Source: Pseudovibrio denitrificans JCM 12308
GTDB lineage: Bacteria; Pseudomonadota; Alphaproteobacteria; Rhizobiales; Stappiaceae
Length of the DNA: 64,000 nucleotides
NCBI RefSeq assembly: GCF_001310815.1
Contig: NZ_BAZK01000001.1
Location: 1-64,000, forward strand
Direction of reading: 5' to 3'
The notes under the pieces were generated by a model that was not told the DNA's origin, made no database searches, and saw nothing but the letters and a program-made list of their open reading frames with translations. The position numbers and the translations under genes were made by a program. Positions 36,789 through 46,765 of this stretch are shown here, piece after piece. Each line of letters starts with the position of its first letter. Position 1 is the stretch's first letter.

Positions 36789-37858
36789 ATGTCAGCCCCT
36801 GCCCCGTCAGAACGTGCATTCGTTCCATTCGTCAGCGTCGACAACATGATGAAACTGGTTCACCGCATTGGCGTTGAAACCATGCTCTCCGGCATTGCCG
36901 AGTATGTGGAAGAGGACTTCCGTCGCTGGGAGCTGTTTGACAAGACCCCTCGCGTGGCCTCCCACTCCAAGGAAGGCGTTATCGAACTGATGCCAACCTC
37001 TGATGGCGTGACCTACGGCTTCAAGTATGTGAACGGCCACCCAAAGAACACCAAGGAAGGTCTGCAGACTGTGACTGCTTTTGGTCTTCTGGCTGATGTT
37101 TACACCGGCTACCCGGTGCTGCTGACCGAGATGACCGTTCTGACCGCTCTGCGCACTGCTGCCACTTCTGCCGTTGTGGCCAAGCATCTGGCTCCAAAGG
37201 ATGCCCACACCATGGCAATGATCGGCAACGGAGCTCAGTCCGAGTTTCAGGCGCTGGCCATGAAGGAAATCTGCGGCATCAAAACTCTGCGCCTTTATGA
37301 CATTGATCCGAAAGCGACGGAAAAGCTGATGCGCAATTTGGAAGGTCGTGGTTTGACCTTGCAGCCATGTAAGAGCCCGGAAGAAGCTGCGCTTGGCGCA
37401 CAGATCATCACCACCTGTACGGCTGACAAGCAGAACGCGACCGTTCTTTCCGACAACATGGTCGGCACCGGTGTGCACATCAACGCGATTGGTGGCGACT
37501 GCCCAGGCAAAACCGAGCTTGCCAGCGGCATCCTCTCCCGCTCTGATGTGTTTGTTGAGTATCCACCGCAGACCCGTGTTGAAGGTGAAATTCAGCAGAT
37601 GCCTGAAGACTTCCCGGTTACTGAAATGTGGAAGGTGATCACCGGACAGGCAGAGGGCCGCACCAGCGATCGTCAGATTACTCTGTTCGATGGCGTTGGC
37701 TTTGCAACAGAGGACTTCTCCGCTCTGCGTTATGTTCGCGATCAGCTGGAAGCACTGGCCTTTATCATGATCTGGACATGCTGGCAGACCCAGATGATCC
37801 ACGTGACCTTTTTGGAATGGTGATGCGCGCCAATCCTGAAGGTGGAGAGACTGCATGA
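36789..37858 (+). CDS. ocd: Ornithine cyclodeaminase, with apparent one-base deletion near the 3' end
   Basis: Converts ornithine to proline and ammonia with bound NAD. AMIGNGAQSEFQALAMKEICG is the start of the Rossmann NAD site and LTEMTVLTALRTAATSAVVA is a family block. As written, the frame shifts at about 37761 (GCCTTTATCATG) and stops at 37823. One more T restores LAFYHDLDMLADPDDPRDLF and a 356-residue protein ending at 37858, exactly overlapping the ctlX ATG by four bases. That restored ATGA overlap is good evidence that the deletion is an error. A GAGGAAAG ribosome site precedes the ATG. Confidence 0.93.
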
Positions 37859-38777
37859 ACCGGACTTCAGTTCAGGCCCCAGGTGCTGTTGTGATGGTTC
37901 GGCCCCATCACTTCTCAGTCAACGCTGAAACTGCTGCTGACAACGCCTTTCAGGCTGAGATCACAACAGATGCGGATCATGCCAAGCAGGCTTACGACGA
38001 GCACTCTGCCATGATTGCGCAGCTGGAAGCTTATGGGGTTCGGGTGCATGTGTTTGAGGGCGACAATCCGGGACTTCCGGATTGCGTCTTCCCGAACAAC
38101 TGGTTCTCTACCCATGCGGGCGGACATGTGGCCATCTTCCCGATGAAGCAGAAAACCGCCGTTTGGAGCGTCGCCAGGACATTCTTGAGATGCTCAAGAG
38201 CAACTACCGTGTGCAGGATGTGATTGATTATTCTGGCCTTGAGCAGGATGGTCTTTATCTGGAAGGTACCGGTGCCATGGTGCTCGATCATATCGACCGG
38301 GTGGCCTATGCGGTTGAAAGTGACAGAACCAACCCGATCGCTCTGGAGCGCTTTTGTACGCACTTCAACTTCGAGCCAATGGTGTTCGCGGCGGAAGACG
38401 ACAAAGGCACCTCCATCTACCACACCAATGTTTTGATGTGCGTTGGAACCAACTTTGCGCTGATCGGCACCGAGATGATCACCGATACCGCACGGCGTGC
38501 CGAAGTGGTCTCCCGTCTGCAATCGACTGGGCGTGATGTGATTGAGCTGAGCAATGCACAGGTGTCCTCCTTTGCAGGCAATGCAATCGAACTGATGGGC
38601 AAAGACGGACCGCTGCTTGCACTTTCGCAGACGGCTTATGATGTGCTGACGGAAGAACAGCGGGAACGAATTTCAGCTTCTGCAACATTGCTGCCGCTCG
38701 CTATTCCAACATTGGAACTGGCCGGAGGTTCCGTGCGCTGCACGATTGCGGGACTACATTTGTCACCGCGTCACTGA
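37855..38777 (+). CDS. ctlX: CtlX-type citrulline/arginine hydrolase (amidinotransferase fold), with apparent one-base deletion
   Basis: A 307-residue guanidine-modifying-superfamily protein. The N-terminal piece contains DCVFPNNWFSTHAGGHVAIF, the substrate-binding aspartate block, and the C-terminal piece ends with SVRCTIAGLHLSPRH, which carries the catalytic cysteine. They are in different frames; near 38147 the sequence ATGAAGCAGAA needs one G to give PMKAENRRLERRQDI. The related Francisella CtlX makes ornithine from citrulline. Overlap with ocd (ATGA) suggests citrulline to ornithine to proline. Activity as an arginine deiminase-like enzyme is an alternative. Confidence 0.88.
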
Positions 38778-38787
38778 TGTGAATTTT

Positions 38788-38819
38788 CATGCCCGCCGCA
38801 CTAAACCTCGGCGGGCATG
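38788..38819. terminator. Strong hairpin between convergent ctlX and amidohydrolase genes
   Basis: Perfect 11-bp arms CATGCCCGCCG (38788-38798) and CGGCGGGCATG (38809-38819) with a ten-base loop. Only a short T stretch follows on the plus strand, so it is a probable but not classical terminator. Confidence 0.65.
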
Positions 38820-38830
38820 AGCTTTAAAGA

Positions 38831-40003
38831 TCAATCATTTAATCCAAGCAGCTGGTCAATCAAAGTGGTGAACATTGCTGTTCCGACTGGGATCAGCTTA
38901 TCTGGGAAGTCATAGTCCGGATTATGCAGCTGAGGTTGGTTTTCGCCTGAGCCCAAAAAGAACATAGCTGATTTGGCTCCATCCAATCCGAACCGACCAA
39001 AATCTTCTGACCATCGCATTGGAAAATCCAGTTCCTTCAGTGCCGCACCATTGTACTTAGCCGCTTTGATGATGTGATCCCGGCTTTCCGGATGGTTGAC
39101 GCAAGCCAGAAAGATGTCGTGCCAGGAAATGGAGACTTCCAGATCTTTCGTTGCACGCGCAACAGCTTGCTCTGCCCGCGCGACCATGTCATCCATCAAA
39201 GCATCACTGATGGAGCGTAGTGTGACGCGCAGCTCGCCAAAGCCCGGCGCTATGCCAAAGGTCGGCTCTCCCAAACGGGCATGGGTTAAGGTGCTGAGCG
39301 CAAACTGATCGTTCATTTCCCCGCCAGCACCCAGTTCAGCCAGCACTCCCATGAGCGTTGCCATTGCGGTGGCTGGAGACAGCCCATCTTCCGGAGCTGC
39401 CGCATGAGAGCTCTTGCCACGCAGGTTGATCTGCATGCCGCGAGAGGCACAGTTAGCATACTCACGGCATATGCTCACCTCTCCCATCGGGCGGCCCGGC
39501 AGGTTATGTAATGAGAATGCAAAATCAGGGCGAAACTCAGCGAACTTTTGGTCCGCAATGACGGCTGGCGCGCCTGCCCCGGTTTCTTCCGCAGGCTGGA
39601 ACATGAGCAGCACACGGCCCTTTTGCGGTGGATATTTTGCCAGCATATGCGCGACGCCCAGAACCATCACCATATGCCCGTCATGACCGCATAGATGGCC
39701 CCTACCCGGAACTTGCGAGCGATAGGGAACCTCAGAGATTTCCTCAATCGGCAGGCCATCCAGCTCACACCGGATCATCACCGTTGGTCCATCAGCAGCC
39801 CCTTGGTATTCAGCAATAACACCAAAACCGCCAATCCCACTCACAACACGGTCCGCACCAATCTGCTTCAGCTGCTCCACCACAAACCGCGCCGTCTGCT
39901 CTTCTTCCCCAGAGGCTTCCGGCGACATATGCAACGTCTGGCGAACCTTCGTAAGCTCCTCCAGCTGCTCGTCCGACAGAGCCTTAACAGCCGCATCCAA
40001 CAT
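38831..40003 (-). CDS. M20-family amidohydrolase (hippurate hydrolase/N-acyl amino acid deacylase type)
   Basis: A 390-residue metallopeptidase-fold hydrolase. Metal ligands are seen in RGHLCGHDGH (Cys105, His107, His110), in the PAEETGAGAPA loop, in FSLHNLPG, and in PQLHNPDYDF near the C-terminus. The cysteine-containing first motif is typical of the AmhX/HipO/IAA-amino acid hydrolase group. It probably frees an amino acid from an N-acyl conjugate in the cytoplasm. The substrate is unknown; the arginine/ornithine neighbours suggest an amino acid derivative. Confidence 0.88.
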   Translation of the reverse strand: MLDAAVKALSDEQLEELTKVRQTLHMSPEASGEEEQTARFVVEQLKQIGADRVVSGIGGFGVIAEYQGAADGPTVMIRCELDGLPIEEISEVPYRSQVPGRGHLCGHDGHMVMVLGVAHMLAKYPPQKGRVLLMFQPAEETGAGAPAVIADQKFAEFRPDFAFSLHNLPGRPMGEVSICREYANCASRGMQINLRGKSSHAAAPEDGLSPATAMATLMGVLAELGAGGEMNDQFALSTLTHARLGEPTFGIAPGFGELRVTLRSISDALMDDMVARAEQAVARATKDLEVSISWHDIFLACVNHPESRDHIIKAAKYNGAALKELDFPMRWSEDFGRFGLDGAKSAMFFLGSGENQPQLHNPDYDFPDKLIPVGTAMFTTLIDQLLGLND

Positions 40004-40127
40004 AAAACATCCTCCCCGAACCCGAGCATCAGCTCAAAGTGTTTTGAGGAAACCTATATCACCTCACCTGCGACGCAACAGATTTTGCTGGCTTGGACTG
40101 GGTTATTTGCTGGTTTCGGAGACGTCC

Positions 40128-41177
40128 TTAAAACTGTGTCATTTTATAAGGCACCCAGTAGTCCGCCAGTTCACTTGTATAGAGCCAATAAAACTGCGTG
40201 AGGAATAAATAGGCGCACAGCAGTGATGTCGCGATAAAGCGAAGTGCGTATCCGTGGAGCAGAGATACGAGGAGTGGAAAGAACAGAATTTGAACCGGGA
40301 GGAAGTACTTTCCGATGCGATCAATGATGACAGCAGACGGTAGCAGTGGCAACACCATAAGGGAGATCACAGCAGCCCATGCCATGGCGCGCATCACCTT
40401 ATCCAGTTTTTCGGGAAGATTTGCGTATTTTCCATAGATCAGGAAACCTACCGCTGGTAGAGCATTCAGAAGCAGCCGGATCAACGCCCCCCTTGAGCCT
40501 GCTGAAGTTTCGACGTAACGCAGGAAGTAGACCCCTATCTGATCTGCCAGCAGGAACTTCATGAGGATAGCACTGATGCCAAGCACGGCTGGATAAAGCA
40601 GTAACCGATTTTTTTGGACAAGAAACAATCCAAAAACGAGACACATGATGCCAGTGCGATGGAACAGAGCGCCTAACACGATGCAACCCATAAACGCCCA
40701 AACCCGGTCACGAGCCAGAAGAGCAAGACCAATCAAGATGAAGCCGAGCGTCGTTGTTTGCCGTATGTGATCCATGGCCATGATCGTTACGATATGGGGC
40801 ATCGCAATGGCCATGGCCAGCCAGGGATAGGGTGTTAGCGCAGCGAACATCATCAGCCCGACAACAAGGACGACTGCGCAAAAGAAAAAGACCGCTGAGA
40901 TGCCAAAGCCTAATTGAAAGGCAAGCCAGTTTATAAAACTGTATCCAACATCAGTGAAGTCCATCGCTTCGACAAAGGGCAGCTCGGTTATCAGCTTGAA
41001 GATGTAGTTGTACTGAATCCAGTCTTTTCCAACTTCAAAACGAAAACCAATAAAGGCGCTTAGTGCGATGGCAAAGGATGCAAGCACGGTCCAGCTCAGG
41101 ACAGACGTACGCCTGTCAAGAACTGAGAGAATGCTGCCAGAGTAAACAACCCCACTGATGATGACATACGGCCACAT
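40128..41177 (-). CDS. EpsG/Wzy-like polysaccharide polymerase
   Basis: A 349-residue polytopic membrane protein with about ten to eleven helices. The N-terminal motif FRFEVGKDWIQYNYIFK resembles the EpsG pattern (FR-x-G-x-D-x2-Y). The position next to Wzx supports a role as polymerase of lipid-linked repeat units on the periplasmic side. Sequence identity between such polymerases is low, so the call rests on topology, motif and context. Confidence 0.75.
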   Translation of the reverse strand: MWPYVIISGVVYSGSILSVLDRRTSVLSWTVLASFAIALSAFIGFRFEVGKDWIQYNYIFKLITELPFVEAMDFTDVGYSFINWLAFQLGFGISAVFFFCAVVLVVGLMMFAALTPYPWLAMAIAMPHIVTIMAMDHIRQTTTLGFILIGLALLARDRVWAFMGCIVLGALFHRTGIMCLVFGLFLVQKNRLLLYPAVLGISAILMKFLLADQIGVYFLRYVETSAGSRGALIRLLLNALPAVGFLIYGKYANLPEKLDKVMRAMAWAAVISLMVLPLLPSAVIIDRIGKYFLPVQILFFPLLVSLLHGYALRFIATSLLCAYLFLTQFYWLYTSELADYWVPYKMTQF

Positions 41178-41182
41178 AGGTA

Positions 41183-42082
41183 CTAGGCCCTTTGCTCAAA
41201 TGATCCTATATGCATGTCTCCAGTTTGGCTCGCTTTCACGAACTGCTGGCCCATTTGCAGATCACCCTCTGCTGGAGAGAACCGTCCTGCTCCATTTTCG
41301 GGGAAAAAGGTCATTTCGCCCAGTTTGAGACCTGATGGAATGAAGTAAAAATCAACACGGACAAGTCCGAAACCTTTTGACAGCTGGCGAGCTGTTGCCA
41401 ACGCTTCATCCAGCAAAGCTGGTCTTGGCATTGGAGCTGGATCACGCTCATAAATGGTTGAGTATGGGAGCAGCTGCCAATTGGCATCATAGAGCTGACG
41501 GGTATGACGTGTGTGACGGCCATGATCAACCTGGATCACGAATGGTTCCCCATCAGCACAGAAGAACTTGTAGTCCTTTGGGAGACCACCTGTCTCATCA
41601 CGCAGTACAGGCTCTACAATAATGCGTTTGCGTAGACCTTTGTAGTTCGGCTCGCGGCTTCGCTTGTAGTAATCTTCAGTGAACCAAGTGCGAAACACTT
41701 CCATATCTTCCATGGAGAACGCTCTGCCATTTTGAGCAGTCCGGATCACTGCTTTACCGCTTCCATGAGTGGACTTGGCAATCAGTTCTCCTGCAAAGTG
41801 GAATGCGTCTATTTCCCACGTATTTTCGAAGACACCCAGAGTTGGAACAATCAAGTGCTCCATACCGATTTCAGTCAGCCAGTTTTTTACTTCGGCTTTA
41901 TCGGTTACCCGACTTGCCAATGACAGATCACCTTTGAACGCCCATTTCTGCGCGAGGATGTGCTCGTTGAAGCTACGCGGATTACGTGGGTTTGGAAAAT
42001 ATCCCAAACGCTTGCGTGCATTTAGAATTGACAGAGCGTTGTCCCAGAAATGTCCGGTTGGGAGGAAGTTTTGTAACTTCAT
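41183..42082 (-). CDS. TupA-like ATP-grasp protein of a polysaccharide cluster
   Basis: A 299-residue protein of the TupA-like ATP-grasp family. The pattern LGYFPNPRNPRSFNEHI near the N-terminus, AKSTHGSGKAVI (nucleotide-binding) and KDYKFFCADGEPFVIQVDHG are typical. ATP-grasp enzymes join a carboxylate to an amine, and the family is found in teichuronopeptide and exopolysaccharide clusters, so it may attach an amino acid or peptide to the glycan. ATG 42082 follows AGGAG and overlaps the wzx stop by ATGA; the frame is open further to 42169, which I reject as shadow. Confidence 0.8.
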   Translation of the reverse strand: MKLQNFLPTGHFWDNALSILNARKRLGYFPNPRNPRSFNEHILAQKWAFKGDLSLASRVTDKAEVKNWLTEIGMEHLIVPTLGVFENTWEIDAFHFAGELIAKSTHGSGKAVIRTAQNGRAFSMEDMEVFRTWFTEDYYKRSREPNYKGLRKRIIVEPVLRDETGGLPKDYKFFCADGEPFVIQVDHGRHTRHTRQLYDANWQLLPYSTIYERDPAPMPRPALLDEALATARQLSKGFGLVRVDFYFIPSGLKLGEMTFFPENGAGRFSPAEGDLQMGQQFVKASQTGDMHIGSFEQRA

Positions 42083-43386
42083 GGTTTTTGCTCCTGAAGG
42101 CGTGGTGAAAGTGTAAGAAAGGATAGTTGCCAGACATCGCAGGCTAACCAGCGGAGCCCGAGGGACCACGTGACAATGGCGGTTGAGGTTGCAATTGCAG
42201 CACCGTTGATGCCCAGGTACGGGATCAGTGAGGCATTTGCGATGACTGACAGAACACCGGCAGCAAAGAAGATCCAGGCCGTTCGTTTCTGATGCCCCTG
42301 CATGTAAAGCGCCTGCATGGTTGCACCATTTACAGCGACGGCAAGATTAGCGGTGCACAGGACGAGCATGACCGGATAGGCTTCCAGATATTCTGGACCA
42401 GCCAATTGCCTGATGACCTCATCCCCCCACAGCGCCAGTGAGATCAATGCAAGCCCGCCAAATGCGACTGAGAACAATACGCTTTTGCGCAGGTAACCTG
42501 AGATTTTGGATGATGCTGCGGTTTTATCTGCTGTTGCGAGGTATGGTGCATACAGATGGCCAATAGCCTGCATTCCAAATGTGACGAGCACTGAGGCTTG
42601 AGCTGCTATTCGGTAGATACCGGCTTCCTTTTCGCCAGCAAGCGTTCCCAGAAGGATGGTGTCGATTTGACGATTGAAGATGAGAAGCCCGGTTACAATG
42701 GCGAATGGTGCGACGAGGCTAAGCCATTCGGTGCCATTCATTGATGAACCGTCGTGTTGAGAGAACAGTGAGCGAAGGTAAGGCCATGTGAGTGTGATGC
42801 TCAAAATAGTAATTGCTGCACCGGCTCCGATGTAAATATATACAGCGTAGGCCCATCCCTCAGCGCGCATTTGCTCTGTTAAAAGAAACGCAACGACGAG
42901 TACCAAGAGCGGCACGAGAACAGTGCCGACAAGGATAGCTGCATTTGGGCGAAAGCTGCCGCGTAGAACACCCTCCATCAGGCCTGTCACACACAGGAGT
43001 GGCAGCACCAAAGAGAATACCGCAACGCTCGCAATAAACACGTTCTCACTATCGCTCATCATCACGGCCCCCCAAAGAGCCATGATGATTGCAGATGCGT
43101 AGATCAATGATAGGCGTATGCCTGTCTTCAAAAGTGGTGAGGCTTGCGCTGCCCCATTCCCTTCCCGAGCGATCGCCACGTGTTTGGTGATCAATGTTGA
43201 AGCGCCATTCTTGATCGGAATCGCCAATAACATGATTGTTGCCAAACCAAAGGCGAACACGCCAAACTCTGCGGGCCCAAGAATACGCGCCAGATAGATC
43301 GTCATGGCCGCGCCTGCCAGTGCCTCAGTTCCTTTAAGAACGAGTACTTTAATGCCGGCAGCATGTCTGAGCAGACGCGAAATCAT
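42079..43386 (-). CDS. wzx: Wzx-type flippase (polysaccharide biosynthesis membrane protein)
   Basis: A 435-residue MOP-superfamily exporter with about twelve to fourteen helices. The N-terminal GTEALAGAAMTIYLARILGP and AEFGVFAFGLATIMLL are classic for Wzx/RfbX flippases. It would move the undecaprenyl-linked repeat unit to the periplasm for polymerisation by the EpsG-like protein. Its end overlaps the TupA-like gene. Confidence 0.88.
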   Translation of the reverse strand: MISRLLRHAAGIKVLVLKGTEALAGAAMTIYLARILGPAEFGVFAFGLATIMLLAIPIKNGASTLITKHVAIAREGNGAAQASPLLKTGIRLSLIYASAIIMALWGAVMMSDSENVFIASVAVFSLVLPLLCVTGLMEGVLRGSFRPNAAILVGTVLVPLLVLVVAFLLTEQMRAEGWAYAVYIYIGAGAAITILSITLTWPYLRSLFSQHDGSSMNGTEWLSLVAPFAIVTGLLIFNRQIDTILLGTLAGEKEAGIYRIAAQASVLVTFGMQAIGHLYAPYLATADKTAASSKISGYLRKSVLFSVAFGGLALISLALWGDEVIRQLAGPEYLEAYPVMLVLCTANLAVAVNGATMQALYMQGHQKRTAWIFFAAGVLSVIANASLIPYLGINGAAIATSTAIVTWSLGLRWLACDVWQLSFLTLSPRLQEQKP

Positions 43387-43437
43387 AGATGCATCCCTTT
43401 ACGGCTTTTCTGATAGTTCACTGAAGCTTGCACGAAA

Positions 43438-44031
43438 CTAGAAGTATCTCTCTGGAATGCGGATGCTATCACCCGGACGCAGGTAAAGGCGGGCACCCGT
43501 TAGCTTTACGGGAACCTCGTAATTGCTTCCCACCGGACGGATGAAAATGCTCGATGTATTTGCGCGGTAGGAGTAGCCGCCAGCAACAGCAATTGCATCT
43601 TGCAGGGTTAATCCATTTTTGTAGGAGTATTCACCCGGGCGAGCCACCTCACCCTGGATAAAGAACGGACGGGAACTCAGCACTTCCAAGCTTACGCGCG
43701 GCTCCTTGAGATAACCATCCTTAAGGGCGGCTACGATGCGGCTCTCCAGCTCTTTCACACTGCTGTTGTTGGCTGAAATATCGCCAATGAGTGGCAGATC
43801 GAGTTTGCCCTGATCATCAACCACAAACTCACCTGACAGGTCGGGCTCCCCAAACACCATAACGCGGAGCTTGTCACTCGGGCCAAGGCGATAAGCTTCG
43901 GGCTGAGAAAAGATGCGGTCAGAAGTTATCTGGTTTTGCGCTTCCTGCCCTGCAAACTCACCTGAAGCGCAGCCCTGCAAGAGACCGAGGATGAAGAGAC
44001 TTGTTAAGCCATTGAGCCATTTTTGCTTCAC
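43438..44031 (-). CDS. Polysaccharide export lipoprotein (Wza/ExoF-like)
   Basis: A 197-residue outer-membrane-associated export protein. I chose the GTG start at 44031, which follows AAGGGA and gives a compact lipoprotein signal (MKQKWLNGLTSLFILG) with lipobox LLQGC. The longer ATG start at 44079 has no ribosome site. The poly_export domain covers YRLGPSDKLRVMVFGEPDLS, followed by an SLBB domain (FIQGEVARPGEYSYKNGLTL). It is shorter than Wza and lacks its C-terminal barrel helix, so it may need the separate barrel protein encoded at 46973. Confidence 0.9.
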   Translation of the reverse strand: MKQKWLNGLTSLFILGLLQGCASGEFAGQEAQNQITSDRIFSQPEAYRLGPSDKLRVMVFGEPDLSGEFVVDDQGKLDLPLIGDISANNSSVKELESRIVAALKDGYLKEPRVSLEVLSSRPFFIQGEVARPGEYSYKNGLTLQDAIAVAGGYSYRANTSSIFIRPVGSNYEVPVKLTGARLYLRPGDSIRIPERYF

Positions 44032-44160
44032 ACCATTTCCCTTTTCTTTTGTCCCACCCCTCTTCACTGAAGAGATCATCGAACGTGCGATCTACGCATC
44101 CTGTGAAGAGTAACTCTACGAGTTTTCTATGTGATCTGACCCTATTCAGTTCAGACTGCC

Positions 44161-45270
44161 TTATGAGGCTTGCTGCAGAACCGAGGTGTAGTGATTGATA
44201 ACGATCCGCTCATCGAACGTTTGCTCAGCCTTTCTTCGTGAGGCCGTGCCCATTTCATTCACTGCGGCTTCACTCATCAGAAGAAATTGCCGCATGGCGG
44301 TTTCGATTGATTGGCCGCTTCTTGGCTTACAAAGAAAACCGTTTTGCCCTTCATCGACCACATCCTTACATCCCGGCATGGTTGTGGTAATGATCGGGCG
44401 CCCCATCGCGGCAGCTTCAAGCAATGACCTGGGAGTACCTTCCCGATAATAGGATGGCAGCACCACACAATCTGCGTCGGCCACAACAGGTCGTACATCT
44501 TTAACCGGCCCGCGATACTCAACTACACCATCGGCTGTTAGCCTCTTTATGTCAGCTTCATCTAATCCGCCTGCCTTTCCGGAGCCTGACGGGCCTAGCA
44601 GGACGAAACGGGCATCTGGAAAGTTGGGAGCTAACGCACGTGCAGCTTCAACAAACTCCAAGACCCCCTTCTCTTTCAACATTCTAGCGACAAGAGTGAA
44701 CGTTCTTTGACTGCCAGCGCCAGGCAATGCTGTGATCTGGAAGTTTGTGAGATCCACACCTGAACCGGGTAACAAGCATGCTTGTTGTTTTGTAATGAGG
44801 CCGCTTCTTACGAAGTAAGCCAAGTCCTCAGGGTTTTGAAGGAAAACACGGGGACAGCGCCGGAAGGCCGTTTTGTAAAGTGTCTTGATCAGACGCGCGA
44901 ACAAGTCATCACGATCAAAAACACTACCCATTCCTGTGATATTGGGAATGAATGGCACACCAAGCAAACGAGAAGACATTGCGCCATAGATGTTCGGCTT
45001 AATCGTGAAGCCAAGCGCAGCATCAGGCTTATGCCTTCTTGTAATTTCAAAAATCCGCAGCAACAACTTTAGCTCTGCAACAACAGAAGTCCCTGTGGCA
45101 TCCATAGGAAGCTCAACATAGGTCACTCCCATTTTTTGAAATTCAGGCGTGTACTCATCACGCGGAGTGGCAGCGATAAGCTCATGCCCTTCTCGCTGTA
45201 GTTGTTGAAGTAAAGAACGCCGGAAGTTGATTAGTTTAAAGCTACTATTAGCAACAAGAAGTATTCGCAT
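44161..45270 (-). CDS. Glycosyltransferase family 4 protein
   Basis: A 369-residue GT-B glycosyltransferase. The N-terminal domain starts MRILLVANSSFKLINFRRSL, with GFTIKPNIYGAMSSRLLGVP, like PglA/CapM-type enzymes. The donor-binding C-domain shows VVLPSYYREGTPRSLLEAAA with the conserved E-x7-E pair. It would add a sugar to the lipid-linked intermediate. The frame is open to 45315, but ATG 45270 is the natural start of the fold. The ribosome site is weak. Confidence 0.88.
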   Translation of the reverse strand: MRILLVANSSFKLINFRRSLLQQLQREGHELIAATPRDEYTPEFQKMGVTYVELPMDATGTSVVAELKLLLRIFEITRRHKPDAALGFTIKPNIYGAMSSRLLGVPFIPNITGMGSVFDRDDLFARLIKTLYKTAFRRCPRVFLQNPEDLAYFVRSGLITKQQACLLPGSGVDLTNFQITALPGAGSQRTFTLVARMLKEKGVLEFVEAARALAPNFPDARFVLLGPSGSGKAGGLDEADIKRLTADGVVEYRGPVKDVRPVVADADCVVLPSYYREGTPRSLLEAAAMGRPIITTTMPGCKDVVDEGQNGFLCKPRSGQSIETAMRQFLLMSEAAVNEMGTASRRKAEQTFDERIVINHYTSVLQQAS

Positions 45271-46153
45271 GTGTCTTGGTCGATCAAGTAAACTAGATAT
45301 GGTGATCGAACTCAATTGCTATAATACCGCACTCTCTCAAGCCAACGGCCTCTCTCACAGCAATGAGACATGATCCAAATGAGACTGGTGAACAGCCTCC
45401 GCTATTGTTGCCTTTAGTTTAAACTTTTACTCACTTACCCCAGTGATCATCTAACATTCATAGCAACCTGAAGGGTAATATTTCGACACACACAAGCAAG
45501 TCAATCCAATAAAGCAAAAACAATAAGTATTATGAGGATTATTGGAATTGATATCTAACTTAATAAATTGCCATTACTATTTCATTATAATTATATTCAA
45601 TTACACGCCGATAAATACAATCAACCATACCAGATTAAGTTAACTACATATAACTATACACTAATCAAAACTTCAATTGCGTAGTCCTCCCCCCCTCTGA
45701 AATCAAATTGAGAAATCAAATTTTTCAGAGCTATTATTGGCTGAAATCAGCCAATAATAGCCAGTTATAGATATAAAGAATTTTAGTGAATTTTAATGAA
45801 ACAATACGCCCTTTCATTAAAGTATATATTAGTTAAAATATTTATAGAATCCCATATTAAGATAGTTAAACTATTATATGTAGTTTTATAAATTAAGTTA
45901 TGTGACTATCTATATTTATTTCGTTGACTTTATTACTTGGAATCAAATACCTAGCCCAACTGAAATCAGATTGGCATTGGTGAGATTTCTATGAAAAATC
46001 TAATCAATACAACTGCCACATAGGATTTCTGTTGCGTTAAATCGCAACCTGTTCGTGAGGTGGCTCTTCTGAGGGTGTTGGGGGCTTGCTCAAATTGAGA
46101 CCATGACGGAGTGAAGTAATTCGCGCCGTGAGTGACAGTAGTTGAAATGCACC
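45271..46153. other. AT-rich non-coding island inside the exopolysaccharide cluster
   Basis: About 880 bases with no supported gene, estimated at under 35% GC against roughly 50% around it. It separates the leftward export and flippase genes from the rightward phosphoglycosyltransferase and Wzc genes, so it holds both promoters. It contains the 32-base palindrome at 45730-45761 and, overlapping it, an 8-bp inverted repeat (CTCTGAAA 45695-45702 with TTTCAGAG 45723-45730). It is a plausible target for nucleoid-associated silencing or biofilm regulators. Confidence 0.75.
45730..45761. repeat. Perfect 15-bp inverted repeat in the divergent EPS promoter region
   Basis: GCTATTATTGGCTGA (45730-45744) and its exact reverse complement (45747-45761) are separated by AA. 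No T-run follows on either side, so it is not an ordinary terminator. A dimeric regulator site or a cruciform is the likely reading. Confidence 0.8.
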
Positions 46154-46765
46154 ATGATTAGAATATTCGATATAGTCTTTAGTTTTGCTGTCTTGCTGCT
46201 TGTATCACCTCTGATGATTATCGCAGCTATTTTGGTGCGCACGAGACTCGGAAGCCCTATTATCTTCAAGCAAGACCGTGCCGGGCTGAACGGCGACGTG
46301 TTCCAGATCTACAAGTTTCGCAGCATGTCCGATGCGCGCGATGCACATGGAAACCTTCTGCCAGACGATCAACGCCTCACAACATTTGGACGCATTTTGC
46401 GTGCGACAAGTGTCGATGAGTTGCCAGGCTTCCTGAATGTTCTCAAGGGTGAGATGTCTGTTGTTGGTCCCCGCCCACAGCATGCTGGTTTTCTGAAGCA
46501 TTACTCCAAGCGTCAGATGATGCGTCATTTTGTGAAGCCAGGCATCACCGGTTGGGCTCAAGTGAATGGGCGCAACAGCATCGACTGGGATTCTCGCTTT
46601 GAACTGGATGTCTGGTACGTGGAGAACAAGAGCTTCTGGCTCGATATGAAAATCATCTTCATGACTATGGTCATCGTTCTAAAGCGTGAAGGCATCAGCG
46701 CAGCGGGGCATGCAACCATGCCAGAGTTTCGGGGAAGCCAACTCTCAGTGCAGCAAAAGGACTAG
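46154..46765 (+). CDS. Initiating phosphoglycosyltransferase (bacterial sugar transferase, PglC/WcaJ C-domain type)
   Basis: A 203-residue monotopic phosphoglycosyltransferase that places the first sugar phosphate on undecaprenyl phosphate. One N-terminal re-entrant hydrophobic helix is followed by YKFRSMSDARD, then DELPGFLNVLKGEMSVVGPR and KPGITGWAQVNGRN, all conserved family blocks. It is the short form, without the extra four-helix domain of WbaP/WcaJ. Start ATG 46154 is chosen over an upstream TTG; the ribosome site is poor. Confidence 0.93.
   Translation: MIRIFDIVFSFAVLLLVSPLMIIAAILVRTRLGSPIIFKQDRAGLNGDVFQIYKFRSMSDARDAHGNLLPDDQRLTTFGRILRATSVDELPGFLNVLKGEMSVVGPRPQHAGFLKHYSKRQMMRHFVKPGITGWAQVNGRNSIDWDSRFELDVWYVENKSFWLDMKIIFMTMVIVLKREGISAAGHATMPEFRGSQLSVQQKD

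Noticed and set aside
36807..37856. 349-codon open frame opposite ornithine cyclodeaminase
   Set aside because: Conservation is entirely in the sense strand; the antisense product resembles no family and has no ribosome site.
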